A model generated the notes under the pieces. The model was not told the origin of the DNA. It saw only the letters and a program-made list of their open reading frames with translations, and ran no database searches. Shown here piece by piece: positions 1 through 8,999 of a stretch of 64,000 nt of DNA. A program made the translations under genes and the position numbers. Position 1 is the stretch's first letter. Each line of letters opens with the position of its first letter. The stretch comes from Peribacillus sp. ACCC06369. GTDB taxonomy: Bacteria; Bacillota; Bacilli; Bacillales; DSM-1321. The stretch spans positions 558,001 to 622,000 of the forward strand of contig NZ_JAUCEN010000002.1 in assembly GCF_030348945.1 (NCBI RefSeq). The letters run 5' to 3'.

Positions 1-1363
1 ATTGCTGTTTTAGGCCTTGCATTTGAGTTATTCCGTTTTCGGAAGCCTTGAACATATTTTCGGATTCCGTGGCCATTTTGCTCGTTTGCGCTTCAAGATC
101 ATTGATTTTGTCAGCCAATAGCTTTACAGCGATTTCGTTATTCTGCCCGACTTCGATTTGGTCGATGGCACCGGCCGCTATTTGTTCTATCGTCATGGCC
201 ACCTCGTTAGCTGCAGCTGAATTCTCATCTGCACTAGCCACTAACGTCATGGAGGAATCTGATACTTTATCGGAAAGGTTGTTGACCTGCCCTAGCATAT
301 GGCTCATATTTCTGGTCATTAAGTTAGTGTCTTCTGCAAGCTGCCCAATCTCATCTTTCCTGGAAATGAAATTCTTGGATGTGAAATCGCCGTCAGCCAT
401 TTTCCGTATGGATTCCTGCAGCTTTTTAATGGGAGTCGTTAAAGAACGGGTGATGAAGATTGCAGATAGTGCAGTCACAGTAAAGACAATCAACAGTGTG
501 ATGATATTATCGAATATCATCGGGCTTGCACGGACGAGTACTTCATGTTCATCCATTAGCCCTGCTATTCTCCATCCCGTGTTTGGATTGGTAGCGTATC
601 CGATGAGTCGGCTTTGCCCGTCATATTCCTCGATCATTGATCCGGATTCACTTTTCATTTTTTTGAAAATATTTTCCTTTGATATATCCTTTTGAATTTT
701 TTTCTTGTCTGGATGCGTAACGAATGACCCGTTCTTATCCAGCAAAACCGTATAGCCTGTTTCGCCGAATTTCGTTTGATTAACCATCGTGACCAAAGTA
801 TCGATCGAGATGTCGACACCGAGCACTCCTATTAATTCATTACCATCATATAAGGCTTTTGCTGCCGTAATGACAAGTTCATTCGTAGCCTGATCGGTAT
901 AAGGTTCCGTCCAAATGGTCTTGTTTTTTTGTTTCAATGCGGATTGATACCAATCCCTTTGTCTTGGATCGTAGTTTGCCGGCAATTCAGTTTTTGGGAA
1001 TATAAATGCTTTTCCATCCTTCTCAGTGCCGAGATATATACCATTTATTTCCGAGTTGCTGGATTGCGTATAAGAAAATTCATCCATTATGGATTCGAGG
1101 TTCTTATCATAAGTACTCATGATAGGATATTTGCCGATCCTATCCAATTGATTTTCCGTTTTTTGAAAGAAGATTTCGAAAGAATCGTTCATTGACTTGA
1201 CTTGTTCTTCAGTCGTTCCGGTAAGTTCCTGGGTCGTCAAATCGATGCTATTTTTATAGCTCATGTAGGAGATGGCCATTCCGCTTATCATGATCAAAGC
1301 TAAAAAGGGAATCAATATTTGTTTTTTTAGCGAATTAAAATACCAGGCTGTCAGTCTTCTCAT
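1..1363 (-). CDS. Methyl-accepting chemotaxis protein, dCache sensor, C-terminus cut by window edge
   Basis: This is a transmembrane chemoreceptor that senses an extracellular ligand and controls CheA at the cell pole. The start ATG at 1363 follows a GGGGG-type RBS, and 454 codons are visible. Seen in order: a first membrane helix (about residues 16-36), an extracellular double-Cache domain, a second helix near 275-297, a HAMP-like segment and the start of the cytoplasmic signalling coiled coil, which runs off the window at base 1. The sensor contains YDPRQRDWYQSA, matching the YxxxxRxWY pattern known from amino-acid-binding dCache domains, followed by TEPYTD and GVLGVD. The family assignment is firm; amino acids as ligands are an inference. 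The signalling tip and pentapeptide tail cannot be judged. Confidence 0.9.
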   Translation of the reverse strand, partial: MRRLTAWYFNSLKKQILIPFLALIMISGMAISYMSYKNSIDLTTQELTGTTEEQVKSMNDSFEIFFQKTENQLDRIGKYPIMSTYDKNLESIMDEFSYTQSSNSEINGIYLGTEKDGKAFIFPKTELPANYDPRQRDWYQSALKQKNKTIWTEPYTDQATNELVITAAKALYDGNELIGVLGVDISIDTLVTMVNQTKFGETGYTVLLDKNGSFVTHPDKKKIQKDISKENIFKKMKSESGSMIEEYDGQSRLIGYATNPNTGWRIAGLMDEHEVLVRASPMIFDNIITLLIVFTVTALSAIFITRSLTTPIKKLQESIRKMADGDFTSKNFISRKDEIGQLAEDTNLMTRNMSHMLGQVNNLSDKVSDSSMTLVASADENSAAANEVAMTIEQIAAGAIDQIEVGQNNEIAVKLLADKINDLEAQTSKMATESENMFKASENGITQMQGLKQQ

Positions 1364-1405
1364 ATGGACAATCCCCCTTCTAATTAATTTTGGCTTCTAT
1401 TTGAT

Positions 1406-1431
1406 ATTTCGGTCTTCTTTCGCTTTTTTGA
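1406..1431 (-). promoter_or_regulatory. Candidate sigma-D (flagellar) promoter of the chemoreceptor
   Basis: On the minus strand TCAA is followed after 14 bases by ACCGAAAT, close to the sigma-D consensus TAAA-N15-GCCGATAT. It lies about 45 bases upstream of the chemoreceptor start. Chemoreceptors are usual sigma-D targets, but the -35 has one mismatch and the -10 two. Confidence 0.4.
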
Positions 1432-1503
1432 AGTGACAAGTTAGAAAATTCCAATATTAATTTTGTCGTGAAGTGCGAAGGTGGGAAGGGAGTGGAAAAG
1501 GAT

Positions 1504-1534
1504 GAAAAAAAAAGCTGACTGCAATAGTCAACTC
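1504..1534 (-). terminator. Intrinsic terminator of ydbST
   Basis: Read on the minus strand, an 8-bp stem (AGTTGACT / AGTCAGCT, one G-U) with a short loop is followed by nine T. It sits just after the ydbT stop codon. Confidence 0.75.
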
Positions 1535-1549
1535 TCCAAACATTGAATC

Positions 1550-3019
1550 TTATTCGACTTGGATATTTTTTGTCCTGCCCGTATACCATGTGTAAAATTC
1601 GTCAGCATATTCAACGGATACATCTTGGAGCTTTGTATGGTGTACAGGCTTGGAGCGGTTGATCGTTTCAATTGAAGCAAGCCCGAAAAACTTTTGCAGC
1701 TTCGAACGTTCCACCTCAATTTGAATGACCTTGCTTCTTTTGGTAATGAATAGTGATGTTTCCAAACTTCCGGATTTAAACTGAATGAACTCATCATTTA
1801 ACAAGTAACGGCTATTATTGTAATCCATTATTCTCAATGTATAAATGAGAACGAGTAGGATAAGTGATATATACCATAGGGAGGGTTTGAAATAATAGAT
1901 TGCCACTGTTGTGAGAATCCAGAAAAAGCTTGGCCGCAGCATTCGGATTTTGAAGGCCTGCTTCGATAACGACTCCATTGACCGTTCCACTTTGTAAGCG
2001 GGTAAAATCTCTTCTACCATCCCATATGCCCGTTCAACGGATAAAAAAGGATAGAGAGTATTCGTTTCCAGTTCTTCATCACCTGTACTTCCTGCGCTAA
2101 TCAGTTTCACTTCTGCCAATCCTAGCAATCTTTTAATGATTGATTGGGTGATTTCGACAGCTTGTACTTTTTCTTTCTGAATGGAAAAAGCAGATTCGTC
2201 CAGTACACCTTTCTTGATATATATACGCTCGTGATCGGATGAAATTTCATATTTTCCATATTTAACGAATGTGGAAACGATTCCGAAGGCAACGGCTACA
2301 CATATGAGACAGACGAGAACGATGGTTATGATCCACCATGTATCAAATAACTTGGCAAAAAAACCTTCTGCATTCTCCAAATTGAAAAAATCATCGAGTG
2401 TATTATATAACGTAGCCACAACCGGGATAAGAGCCAAAAAGCTGAGTGATGTAAAGGAAGCCTTTAGAACGTCTTGTTTGGTGGGTGTGAAATGAATCGT
2501 CTTTTCATTGAATGGTTCCATATTCTCCGCAATTCGTTCTTCGTGAATATCCACTTCGATAACCGAAAGTTCTTGTTTTGAAGAATATTCCCCCTCAAGC
2601 CGTTCTGCTTCTTTTCGGGAAATCACCTCGAAAGACACGGTACCCTGATCACCAGTCATCCCCGTTTCGAATGTTAATGAGGTTAAGCGGAAAATCTTAT
2701 GGAATAATGTCGTACGTTGTTGAACATTCTGTACTTTATGAAGCGGGACCGTTCGATACGATTTCGAGACAAGCCCTGAAGTAATATAGATGGTTCCTTC
2801 TTTTATTTGATATTTATAAGTAAACCATTTAAGGATGACAGAAATGACTTTCCAAATCAGATAAACTAGAAAACCGATTTGGAGTACCTTCATATACATC
2901 TTTTCAGAACCGAAGTTCAGGACATAAAGCATAATTATGAAAAATACATTCCCTTTCAGCAATTTCCATAATTCGAAGGGGATTTTGAAAGGGTGTAATC
3001 GTTTTGCATGTTCTTCCAT
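1550..3019 (-). CDS. ydbT: YdbT-like membrane protein with bacterial PH (bPH2) domains
   Basis: A 489-residue membrane protein, close to the roughly 490 residues of B. subtilis YdbT. It alternates hydrophobic helix pairs (near residues 25-65, 185-250 and 365-395) with soluble bPH2/DUF304 segments, recognisable by patterns such as GLVSKSYRTVPLHKVQNV and KKGVLDESAFSIQKEKVQAV. The start ATG lies two bases after the ydbS stop, with the RBS inside the end of ydbS, so the two are co-transcribed and probably form a complex. In B. subtilis ydbST belongs to the sigma-W envelope-stress regulon and has been linked to resistance to antimicrobial peptides; a similar role here is inferred. The biochemical function is unknown. 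Confidence 0.85.
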   Translation of the reverse strand: MEEHAKRLHPFKIPFELWKLLKGNVFFIIMLYVLNFGSEKMYMKVLQIGFLVYLIWKVISVILKWFTYKYQIKEGTIYITSGLVSKSYRTVPLHKVQNVQQRTTLFHKIFRLTSLTFETGMTGDQGTVSFEVISRKEAERLEGEYSSKQELSVIEVDIHEERIAENMEPFNEKTIHFTPTKQDVLKASFTSLSFLALIPVVATLYNTLDDFFNLENAEGFFAKLFDTWWIITIVLVCLICVAVAFGIVSTFVKYGKYEISSDHERIYIKKGVLDESAFSIQKEKVQAVEITQSIIKRLLGLAEVKLISAGSTGDEELETNTLYPFLSVERAYGMVEEILPAYKVERSMESLSKQAFKIRMLRPSFFWILTTVAIYYFKPSLWYISLILLVLIYTLRIMDYNNSRYLLNDEFIQFKSGSLETSLFITKRSKVIQIEVERSKLQKFFGLASIETINRSKPVHHTKLQDVSVEYADEFYTWYTGRTKNIQVE

Positions 3020-3021
3020 CG

Positions 3022-3516
3022 TTAATCCACTTCCTTTATTTTTGCGAAATGGGCAATTTTATCTCTTAATTCATACGCCTCTTTCTTCGGGATGGCGGGA
3101 ATGTCATGAGAGTTTCCCATTGTTCCGATACTTAGTGAATAAAGGTTATATTTTCTTAAAAACGGGCCTTGGTTCAATTTGACGGACTGAACCTTCGTCA
3201 TCGGAATGAGTTCATGCGTTTCACTCCAGGCTCCACGTTTTGTTTGAATGAATTCTTCGTTCACGTCGTAACGCCAATACTTTTGCAACAAGATCGGTTC
3301 AATGAAGATGGACCAGATTGCATGGAAAAAAGATAATGTGATAAGTCCGTATAAAATCCATCCAATCCATTCTGTCCAAGCGAAATGATCATCAACATAT
3401 AATAGGATGCCAAGGACGGTGAGGATAATGAGATTGGTAATGGCTTCAGTCATCCGCCAAACTTTCACGGATTCTTTGGAAATTTTCTTCGTTGGTGGCT
3501 GTATCTTTGAATACAT
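3022..3516 (-). CDS. ydbS: YdbS-like bPH2-domain membrane protein
   Basis: A 164-residue partner of ydbT. The reading frame is open further upstream, but the start at 3516 is chosen because a perfect AAGGAGTG lies 6 bases before this ATG and the resulting length fits YdbS (about 159 residues). Two membrane helices (about residues 20-65) are followed by one bPH2 domain with the motif RGAWSETHELIPMTKVQSV and a C-terminal YSLSIGTMGNSHDIP. It is the first gene of the ydbS-ydbT operon, transcribed divergently from dacC. Confidence 0.87.
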   Translation of the reverse strand: MYSKIQPPTKKISKESVKVWRMTEAITNLIILTVLGILLYVDDHFAWTEWIGWILYGLITLSFFHAIWSIFIEPILLQKYWRYDVNEEFIQTKRGAWSETHELIPMTKVQSVKLNQGPFLRKYNLYSLSIGTMGNSHDIPAIPKKEAYELRDKIAHFAKIKEVD

Positions 3517-3547
3517 ATATTCACTCCTTACTATGTCTTCATACTTA

Positions 3548-3574
3548 TACGGATTATCAATCAAAAAAGTTCCC
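3548..3574 (-). promoter_or_regulatory. Candidate ECF-sigma (sigma-W/sigma-M type) promoter of ydbST
   Basis: On the minus strand GGGAAC is followed after 17 bases by CGTA, the hallmark -10 of Bacillus ECF sigma promoters. The predicted start of transcription would lie about 25 bases before the ydbS start codon. This agrees with the known sigma-W control of ydbST in B. subtilis. Confidence 0.5.
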
Positions 3575-3740
3575 TGTAATCGTACATGTAAATGAATCAT
3601 GAAGTTGGGATTGCCTAATGAATCCCATTGAATGGGGCCGAATAATCCTGCAGTTTCATGAGTATGTATAAATAGGGAGGTTCTAGTGGATCTTTTCTTT
3701 TTATATGACCGTAAAATGGACAAGATAGAAGTGGTGAGTT

Positions 3741-5252
3741 ATGAGAGTGGGAGTGATAGGTTTGACATATAAAAGGAAGTTGAGTTTTATATTCTTCCTG
3801 TTTTTGATTTGTTTTTTTAATGGAGAATCGATGCAGGCAGCGAATGATGATGGAAACCTAGGACAGAAGATCCAACAAATATTGGACGATTCACCAGGAT
3901 TGGCAGGGGCGTTAATGGGAATTTCCATCCGTTCAGCTAAAACAGGAGAAATGATTTATGAACGAGGGGCGCAAACAAGATTGCGGCCTGCTTCGAACCT
4001 TAAGCTTTTGACCGCAGCAGCAGCTTTAGAAACATTAGGGGAAGATCATGTTTTTCAAACCGAACTATACATAAATGGAGTGCAGGTTGGCCATGTTCTG
4101 CAGGGAGATGTGTACCTGAAGGGAAAAGGAGATCCCACATTATTGGAAAAGGATTTTGATGAGCTGGCAGCCTCGCTGAAGCAAAGGCGAGTTAAGCTCG
4201 TTCATGGAGATCTTATAGGTGATGATTCTTGGTATGATGATGTTCGTTATTCCCAAGACTTAGTTTGGAGCGATGAACAGGAATATTACGGAGCAGCTGT
4301 TTCAGCTTTAACCGCTTCCCCTAATGAGGACTACGATACCGGCACAATCATCGTGGAGGTAACACCCGGGGAAAAGCCTGGAAAAATGGCAACGGTGAAG
4401 CTGAAGCCGGAAACGGATTATGTGAAGGTCATCAACAAAACGAAAACGGAATCTGTAGACGGCAATAAGGAAATTGAAGTTGAACGGTCCCATGGCACAG
4501 ATGTCATTACTGTGACGGGGACCATTCCCGAGCATGCCGGGGTGACCAAAGAGTGGATCTCGGTGAAAGATCCTACAGAATATGCCCTGAGCTTATTTAA
4601 AAAATCAATGAGGAAACATGGAATTAAAGTGTCGGGAGAAAGGAAAAAAGGGAAAACGCCAGTAGGGGCGGACTTGATCGCCACTCATCAGTCCATGCCG
4701 CTTTCACAACTGCTTATACCTTTCATGAAATTGAGCAATAACGGTCATGCCGAGGTTTTGGTGAAAGAAATGGGCAAAGAAGCAGAAGAGGAGGGAAGCT
4801 GGAAAGATGGTTTGAAGGTTGCTCGAAATCTGATGAATTGTATGGGTCTCGATATGCAAACGATCATAATGCGTGATGGGTCCGGCATTTCCCAAGTCAA
4901 TATGGTTCCAGCGAATGAAATAACGAAGCTGCTATATGCCGTACAGGAAAAAACGTGGTTTCCTGCTTACTTGAATGCATTGCCAATTGCGGGAGATGAA
5001 AATCGGATGGTGGGCGGTACGCTAAGAAAAAGAATGAAAGGGACAAATGCAGCTGGAAATGTCCGTGCGAAAACAGGGACCATTTCAGGAACGAGCTCCT
5101 TATCAGGTTATGTGACGACCAAAAGAGGGGAAAAAATCATATTTTCGATCATTGTGAATAATTTTGTTGAAGAAAAAGGCATCACGGCAATCCAGGATAG
5201 GATAGCCGTAATGCTTGCAGAACAGGAAAACCTATTGGGGAGTGGCCTTTAG
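3741..5252 (+). CDS. dacC: D-alanyl-D-alanine carboxypeptidase/endopeptidase, PBP4a type (peptidase S13)
   Basis: An exported low-molecular-weight penicillin-binding protein that trims peptidoglycan stem peptides or cleaves cross-links. A basic N-terminus and a hydrophobic core (about residues 14-26) form a signal peptide. All three active-site motifs are present: SNLK (catalytic Ser85, Lys88), SNN in MKLSNNGHAEV, and KTG in VRAKTGTISG. The length of 503 residues agrees with DacC (about 490). The ATG at 3741 has a GAAGTGG-type RBS 3-4 bases upstream, somewhat close. The last 21 bases overlap the end of the convergent HAD gene. In B. subtilis DacC is a stationary-phase enzyme. Confidence 0.92.
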   Translation: MRVGVIGLTYKRKLSFIFFLFLICFFNGESMQAANDDGNLGQKIQQILDDSPGLAGALMGISIRSAKTGEMIYERGAQTRLRPASNLKLLTAAAALETLGEDHVFQTELYINGVQVGHVLQGDVYLKGKGDPTLLEKDFDELAASLKQRRVKLVHGDLIGDDSWYDDVRYSQDLVWSDEQEYYGAAVSALTASPNEDYDTGTIIVEVTPGEKPGKMATVKLKPETDYVKVINKTKTESVDGNKEIEVERSHGTDVITVTGTIPEHAGVTKEWISVKDPTEYALSLFKKSMRKHGIKVSGERKKGKTPVGADLIATHQSMPLSQLLIPFMKLSNNGHAEVLVKEMGKEAEEEGSWKDGLKVARNLMNCMGLDMQTIIMRDGSGISQVNMVPANEITKLLYAVQEKTWFPAYLNALPIAGDENRMVGGTLRKRMKGTNAAGNVRAKTGTISGTSSLSGYVTTKRGEKIIFSIIVNNFVEEKGITAIQDRIAVMLAEQENLLGSGL

Positions 5253-5945
5253 TATCCATTTGGAAAGGTATATTTGAAGTTCAGGAAAATCTGCGATGAA
5301 CAGATCTGCATCAGCCAATTCATTTTCTTCGGCAAATCCGAATTGGCAGCCTACAGCCGTTAAGCCATTTTCCTTTGCTGCCTCGATGTCGGACTTTCGA
5401 TCCCCAATCAGAATGGCGCTTTCAATTCGATAGTCTCTCAATAACATTTGCACCAAGTCGGTCTTCGATCCTTTCGAAGACCTTTCCACGCTATATATGT
5501 CGGTAATAAATTCATGTAACCCAAAATAAGAACAAATTTCTTCCAAGTAATTTTCTAGACCATTGCTAGCAATGAAAATGGAAATTCCAAGCTGTTTGAT
5601 CGTTGACAAAGTCTCCATGACGAGAGGGAAAAGCGAACCTTTTCCTTCTTTGATTTCTTGTATCAAACACTCTAAAAAAAGTTGATCAGCTTGCCGGCGA
5701 ATATGCGCGGGTTGCTTTGGTAACAGAGTTTCCCAAACGACTGTTAGTGGGACGCCCATAATCCTTTGGTACGTGGCAAGCGGGGTATTTCCTATCCAGC
5801 TCCCTTCTGATCGAAGGATCTCAAATGTTTTTTCAAGTGAAGAACCTAATATCTTGTTAGTTTGAAACAAGGTACCGTCCATATCGAAAATGGCGGCAAA
5901 TTGGATGTTATTCAATACTTGCACCTTCTTCATAGTTTTTTTCAT
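5232..5945 (-). CDS. HAD-superfamily hydrolase (phosphatase)
   Basis: A 237-residue cytoplasmic HAD phosphatase. Motif I is DMDGTLF (nucleophile Asp21, acid/base Asp23); motif II is IASNG; the acidic motif IV is IGDRKSD near residue 186. A helical cap domain lies between motifs I and II, as in the phosphoglycolate phosphatase/YhcW-like branch. The start at 5945 has GAGAGGAT six bases upstream; a second ATG four codons later is less well placed. It runs convergently into dacC with a 21-base overlap of coding ends. The substrate cannot be told from sequence. Confidence 0.85.
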   Translation of the reverse strand: MKKTMKKVQVLNNIQFAAIFDMDGTLFQTNKILGSSLEKTFEILRSEGSWIGNTPLATYQRIMGVPLTVVWETLLPKQPAHIRRQADQLFLECLIQEIKEGKGSLFPLVMETLSTIKQLGISIFIASNGLENYLEEICSYFGLHEFITDIYSVERSSKGSKTDLVQMLLRDYRIESAILIGDRKSDIEAAKENGLTAVGCQFGFAEENELADADLFIADFPELQIYLSKWILKATPQ

Positions 5946-6008
5946 TTTATCCTCTCAAGGAAGGGATATAAGAGAGGACGATGAATAAGTAGTATAGGAG
6001 GAATGCTA

Positions 6009-6670
6009 ATGACCTTTCCAACACTTAATGGACAGTATACGATTAAAAGTCTTATAACTGATGTTCTCGAAATTTCAAAAAAAACGATCTCCATATATAA
6101 TGGCCATAGATGGTCGGGTGGGTCTGGAAAAGTACACTCGCCTCCCGTTTCCAAGCAGAATGTCGAGGTAGTGCGGTCATTCATATAGACGATTTTCATT
6201 TGCCATCATCGAAAAGGATCCAACTGCCCCCAGCCCAAAAACAGATTGGTGCGGTCTGTGATTGAGGACCGCTTTTTAACCAAATCATGAAACCGCTTAC
6301 TGAGGGGAAAGAAGCAAGGTATCAAATGTATGAGTGAGAAACGGACTCTACGGCCAAATGGCATATGGTACCTGCTTGGGTCAATATTGAAGGAACGTAT
6401 TCTATGCGTAAAGAAATGGAAGGGTCCCATGATTTCACAATTTGGGTGGAATGTCCCCGTGATACGTGGCCTTGAGAGGGATGGTGAAGATGCGCGTCAA
6501 ATGTGGAAGGATAATATAACTGGATGGTTCATGAAGATTGCTATGTTGACGCACAAAGGCCTCAGGAAAGAGCGAATCTTGTGTTGACGGAACAAGCTGA
6601 ATCAAGGGATATCTGGAAAGTCACTGTTAATTGTAAGGGTTTACCTGTAAAATTCATATTGAATTTTTAG
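6009..6670 (+). pseudogene. Decayed uridine-kinase-like P-loop NTPase gene
   Basis: Pieces of one protein can be followed through several frames. The first piece starts at ATG 6009, seven bases after AGGAGG, and ends with a disturbed Walker A (GHRWSGGSGK). After a frame change comes VIHIDDFHLPSSKR, then a stop, then NQIMKPLTEGKEARYQMYE, another stop, WHMVPAWVNIEGTYS and FTIWVECPRDTWP. A further shift gives GLERDGEDARQMW and then HEDCYVDAQRPQERANLVL, ending near 6670. The order and wording match bacterial uridine-kinase-like proteins (P-loop, HIDDFYLPS, EGTYS, LERDG). At least three frame changes and three stops make a working product impossible; the intact RBS suggests recent decay. Confidence 0.75.
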
Positions 6671-6707
6671 ATAAAGTTCTGGGGAACCGGAATCATGGGG
6701 GGAAACT

Positions 6708-7349
6708 ATGTTTACTAATGAAGAACAAGCCGCAGTATATAAAGCCATTTATAACCGAAGGGATATCAGGAGTTTTTTGCCTAAGCCCATTTCAAAGGAT
6801 GTACTCCGCAGAATTTTGGATGCTGCACATCATGCGCCGTCTGTAGGATTCATGCAACCTTGGAGTTTTATTGTAATTTCATCTCAGGAAACCAAGAACA
6901 GATTGGCATGGGCAGCGGATAAAGAAAGACGGGCACTCGCTATTCATTATGAAGGCGGTAAAGAAAATAAGTTTCTTAGTTTGAAAGTGGAAGGGTTAAA
7001 AGAAGCACCATACACAATTTGTGTAACATGTGACCCGACACGGGGAGGCTCCCATGTTTTGGGGAGGAACTCCATTCCGGAAACGGATATCCTATCCACA
7101 GCCTGTGCGATTCAAAATATGTGGCTGGCTGCCTGTGCGGAAGGATTGGCAATGGGATGGGTAAGCTTTTATAAGAAAAATGATATTCGTGATATTTTGG
7201 AAATTCCGCCGCATGTGGAACCCATTGCACTCATGTCGATTGGCTATACCGATCAATATCCGGATAAACCCATTCTTGAACTTGCCAATTGGGAAAAAAG
7301 AAGACCAATGGATGAACTTATTTTCGAGGATAAATGGGGTAATAAATAA
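6708..7349 (+). CDS. bluB: 5,6-dimethylbenzimidazole synthase BluB
   Basis: A flavin-destroying nitroreductase-fold enzyme that converts reduced FMN to 5,6-dimethylbenzimidazole, the lower ligand of cobalamin. The 213-residue protein shows NRRDIRSFLPKP, HAPSVGFMQPWSF, LGRNSIPETD and STACAIQNMWLAACAEGLAMGW, all typical of BluB rather than of general nitroreductases. The start ATG follows ATGGGGGGAAACT, giving a GGGGGG RBS. No other cobalamin gene is found in the window. It is followed by a hairpin without a T-tract (7381-7414) and then a terminator at 7466. Confidence 0.9.
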   Translation: MFTNEEQAAVYKAIYNRRDIRSFLPKPISKDVLRRILDAAHHAPSVGFMQPWSFIVISSQETKNRLAWAADKERRALAIHYEGGKENKFLSLKVEGLKEAPYTICVTCDPTRGGSHVLGRNSIPETDILSTACAIQNMWLAACAEGLAMGWVSFYKKNDIRDILEIPPHVEPIALMSIGYTDQYPDKPILELANWEKRRPMDELIFEDKWGNK

Positions 7350-7465
7350 AACTCGAATAATAAAGAATGACATTAGGATACTAAGTCCTCTTTCAGTGAA
7401 TTGGGGGAGGACTTAAGACAACCGTTACACAGGTATTTGGAAAGTTTGAATTAATAAGTGTATGG

Positions 7466-7489
7466 AGCCCCTGGTTCAGGGGTTTTTTG
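7466..7489 (+). terminator. Intrinsic terminator downstream of bluB
   Basis: GCCCCTG, a GTT loop and CAGGGG followed by TTTTTT. A second perfect 9-bp inverted repeat without T-tract (TAAGTCCTC / GAGGACTTA) lies upstream at 7381-7414. Confidence 0.8.
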
Positions 7490-7625
7490 TTTATGTGGCA
7501 TTCACTAGACCTTTAACAGAATCAACGGAAGTATGGAAGATTCTTTTAAAATTCCCCATCTATCCATTTTAAAAGAATCTTCCAAATAAATGTATTTGAA
7601 AGAGTCATAGCTAGTTTTTTTGATT

Positions 7626-8999
7626 TTAATATCTGCGGCGTTTGGAAGATCCCGGTATACCTAGGACTTCACGGTATTTAGCAATGGTGCGGCGAGAAAT
7701 TTTCGTCCCTTCATTTTCGAATATCTGACAAATTTTCTGATCTGAAAAAGGCTTTATCTTATCCTCATCGGCAATCAAGACCTTTATTTTTTCTTTGATG
7801 GTCGCCGTGGATTCGGTCGCTTGGCTGTTCACTCGGTTTAAGCCTCTAGTAAAGAAGTTCTTTAATTTAAATAGGCCATGCGGTGTCTGAATATATTTAT
7901 TGCTTGTCGCCCTGCTGATTGTTGATTCATGAAGTTGGAGTTTTTCCGAAATGTCTTTCAGTGTCATAGGTTTTAAACCAGCGATTCCCTTCATGAAAAA
8001 TTCTTGTTGCTCCTCCACTATTGTAGCTGTCACTTTGTAAAGTGTCATTTGTCTTTGTTCAAGCCCCTTTAATAGTAATTGGGCATCATTTATGTGACCT
8101 TTGACATAATCTTTTACCTTATTACCAGGATTCATAGCGAGGTGGTTCTTATAGTAAGGATTGATGGAAAGTTTAGGTGTGTAGCTGTCATTGACCGTTA
8201 TCAGGAACCCTTCTTTTTCTTTTTCCACATATACGTCCGGAACGATGTAATGAGTCATATCTTTGGAAAAGTGACTGACGGGACGAGGGTTTAACGTCCG
8301 GATGAAATCAGAGGCCTCTTGTACTTCCTGAACGGTCACGTTGTAAAGGCCCGCAATTTTTCTGTAGCGTTTTTCTGCTAAATCCGTTATGTGCTTTTTA
8401 ACGATCTTATACGCCAATTCATTGTAATCGTCATGCTCACGCAGCTGAATGAGTAAACAATCGGTCAGATCTTTAGCCCCGACTCCAATGGGGTCAAGGG
8501 ATTGCAATACTTGAATCATATCTTCTATTTCTTCCACGGACACGGAAAAATGCGAGGCTGTCCAATTTCCATCCAATTCAAGGTATCCATATTCATTTAA
8601 ATTCCCAATTAAAAATTGGAGAATCTTCCTTTCGATGGATCTCAATGACCTTAACATACTCATTTGTTCCAATAAGTGGTTTTCCAGTGTTTCTGTGTTG
8701 ACGGAATAATTATTGATCGGGTTGTAATCATTTTCTCCGTTGAAACTTTTAGAGGAAGATCCCCGTAACTGAGAATTAATTTTATGTGTACGAATGAAAG
8801 ATTCAGAGGATCCGGGGGGCTCTTTAAATGTTTCGCTTATTTCGAGTACGGGATTTTCGTTTGCCTGTCGATGTAGGAAATCTATTAGTTCATAGGTGGA
8901 ATATTGAAGGATATTGATCGATTGCTGTAATTCAGGGGTTAATGATAATTTCATGGTTTGTTTTTGGAGCAGTTCAAAACCTGCCTGCATATATATCAA
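7626..8999 (-). CDS. sigL: RNA polymerase sigma-54 factor (SigL/RpoN)
   Basis: The alternative sigma factor that recognises -24/-12 promoters and needs an ATP-driven enhancer-binding activator. The protein is 457 residues from a TTG at 8999, or 454 from the ATG at 8990, which fits a GAAAGAAG RBS about as well; B. subtilis SigL has 436. The N-terminal Gln-rich activator-interacting region (LSLTPELQQSINILQYS), core-binding domain, HTH (LKDISEKLQLHESTISRATSNK) and the C-terminal RpoN box (SRRTIAKYREVLGI) are all present. It is divergent from the aminotransferase gene, whose promoter is itself of sigma-54 type. Confidence 0.96.
   Translation of the reverse strand: MIYMQAGFELLQKQTMKLSLTPELQQSINILQYSTYELIDFLHRQANENPVLEISETFKEPPGSSESFIRTHKINSQLRGSSSKSFNGENDYNPINNYSVNTETLENHLLEQMSMLRSLRSIERKILQFLIGNLNEYGYLELDGNWTASHFSVSVEEIEDMIQVLQSLDPIGVGAKDLTDCLLIQLREHDDYNELAYKIVKKHITDLAEKRYRKIAGLYNVTVQEVQEASDFIRTLNPRPVSHFSKDMTHYIVPDVYVEKEKEGFLITVNDSYTPKLSINPYYKNHLAMNPGNKVKDYVKGHINDAQLLLKGLEQRQMTLYKVTATIVEEQQEFFMKGIAGLKPMTLKDISEKLQLHESTISRATSNKYIQTPHGLFKLKNFFTRGLNRVNSQATESTATIKEKIKVLIADEDKIKPFSDQKICQIFENEGTKISRRTIAKYREVLGIPGSSKRRRY

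Noticed and set aside
1380..1797. Frames on the minus strand between the chemoreceptor and ydbT
   Set aside because: They overlap ydbT in another frame or the terminator and lack RBS.
3517..3723. N-terminal extension of YdbS up to ATG 3723
   Set aside because: The 69 extra residues cover the promoter region and lack RBS; the start at 3516 has a perfect RBS and the normal length.
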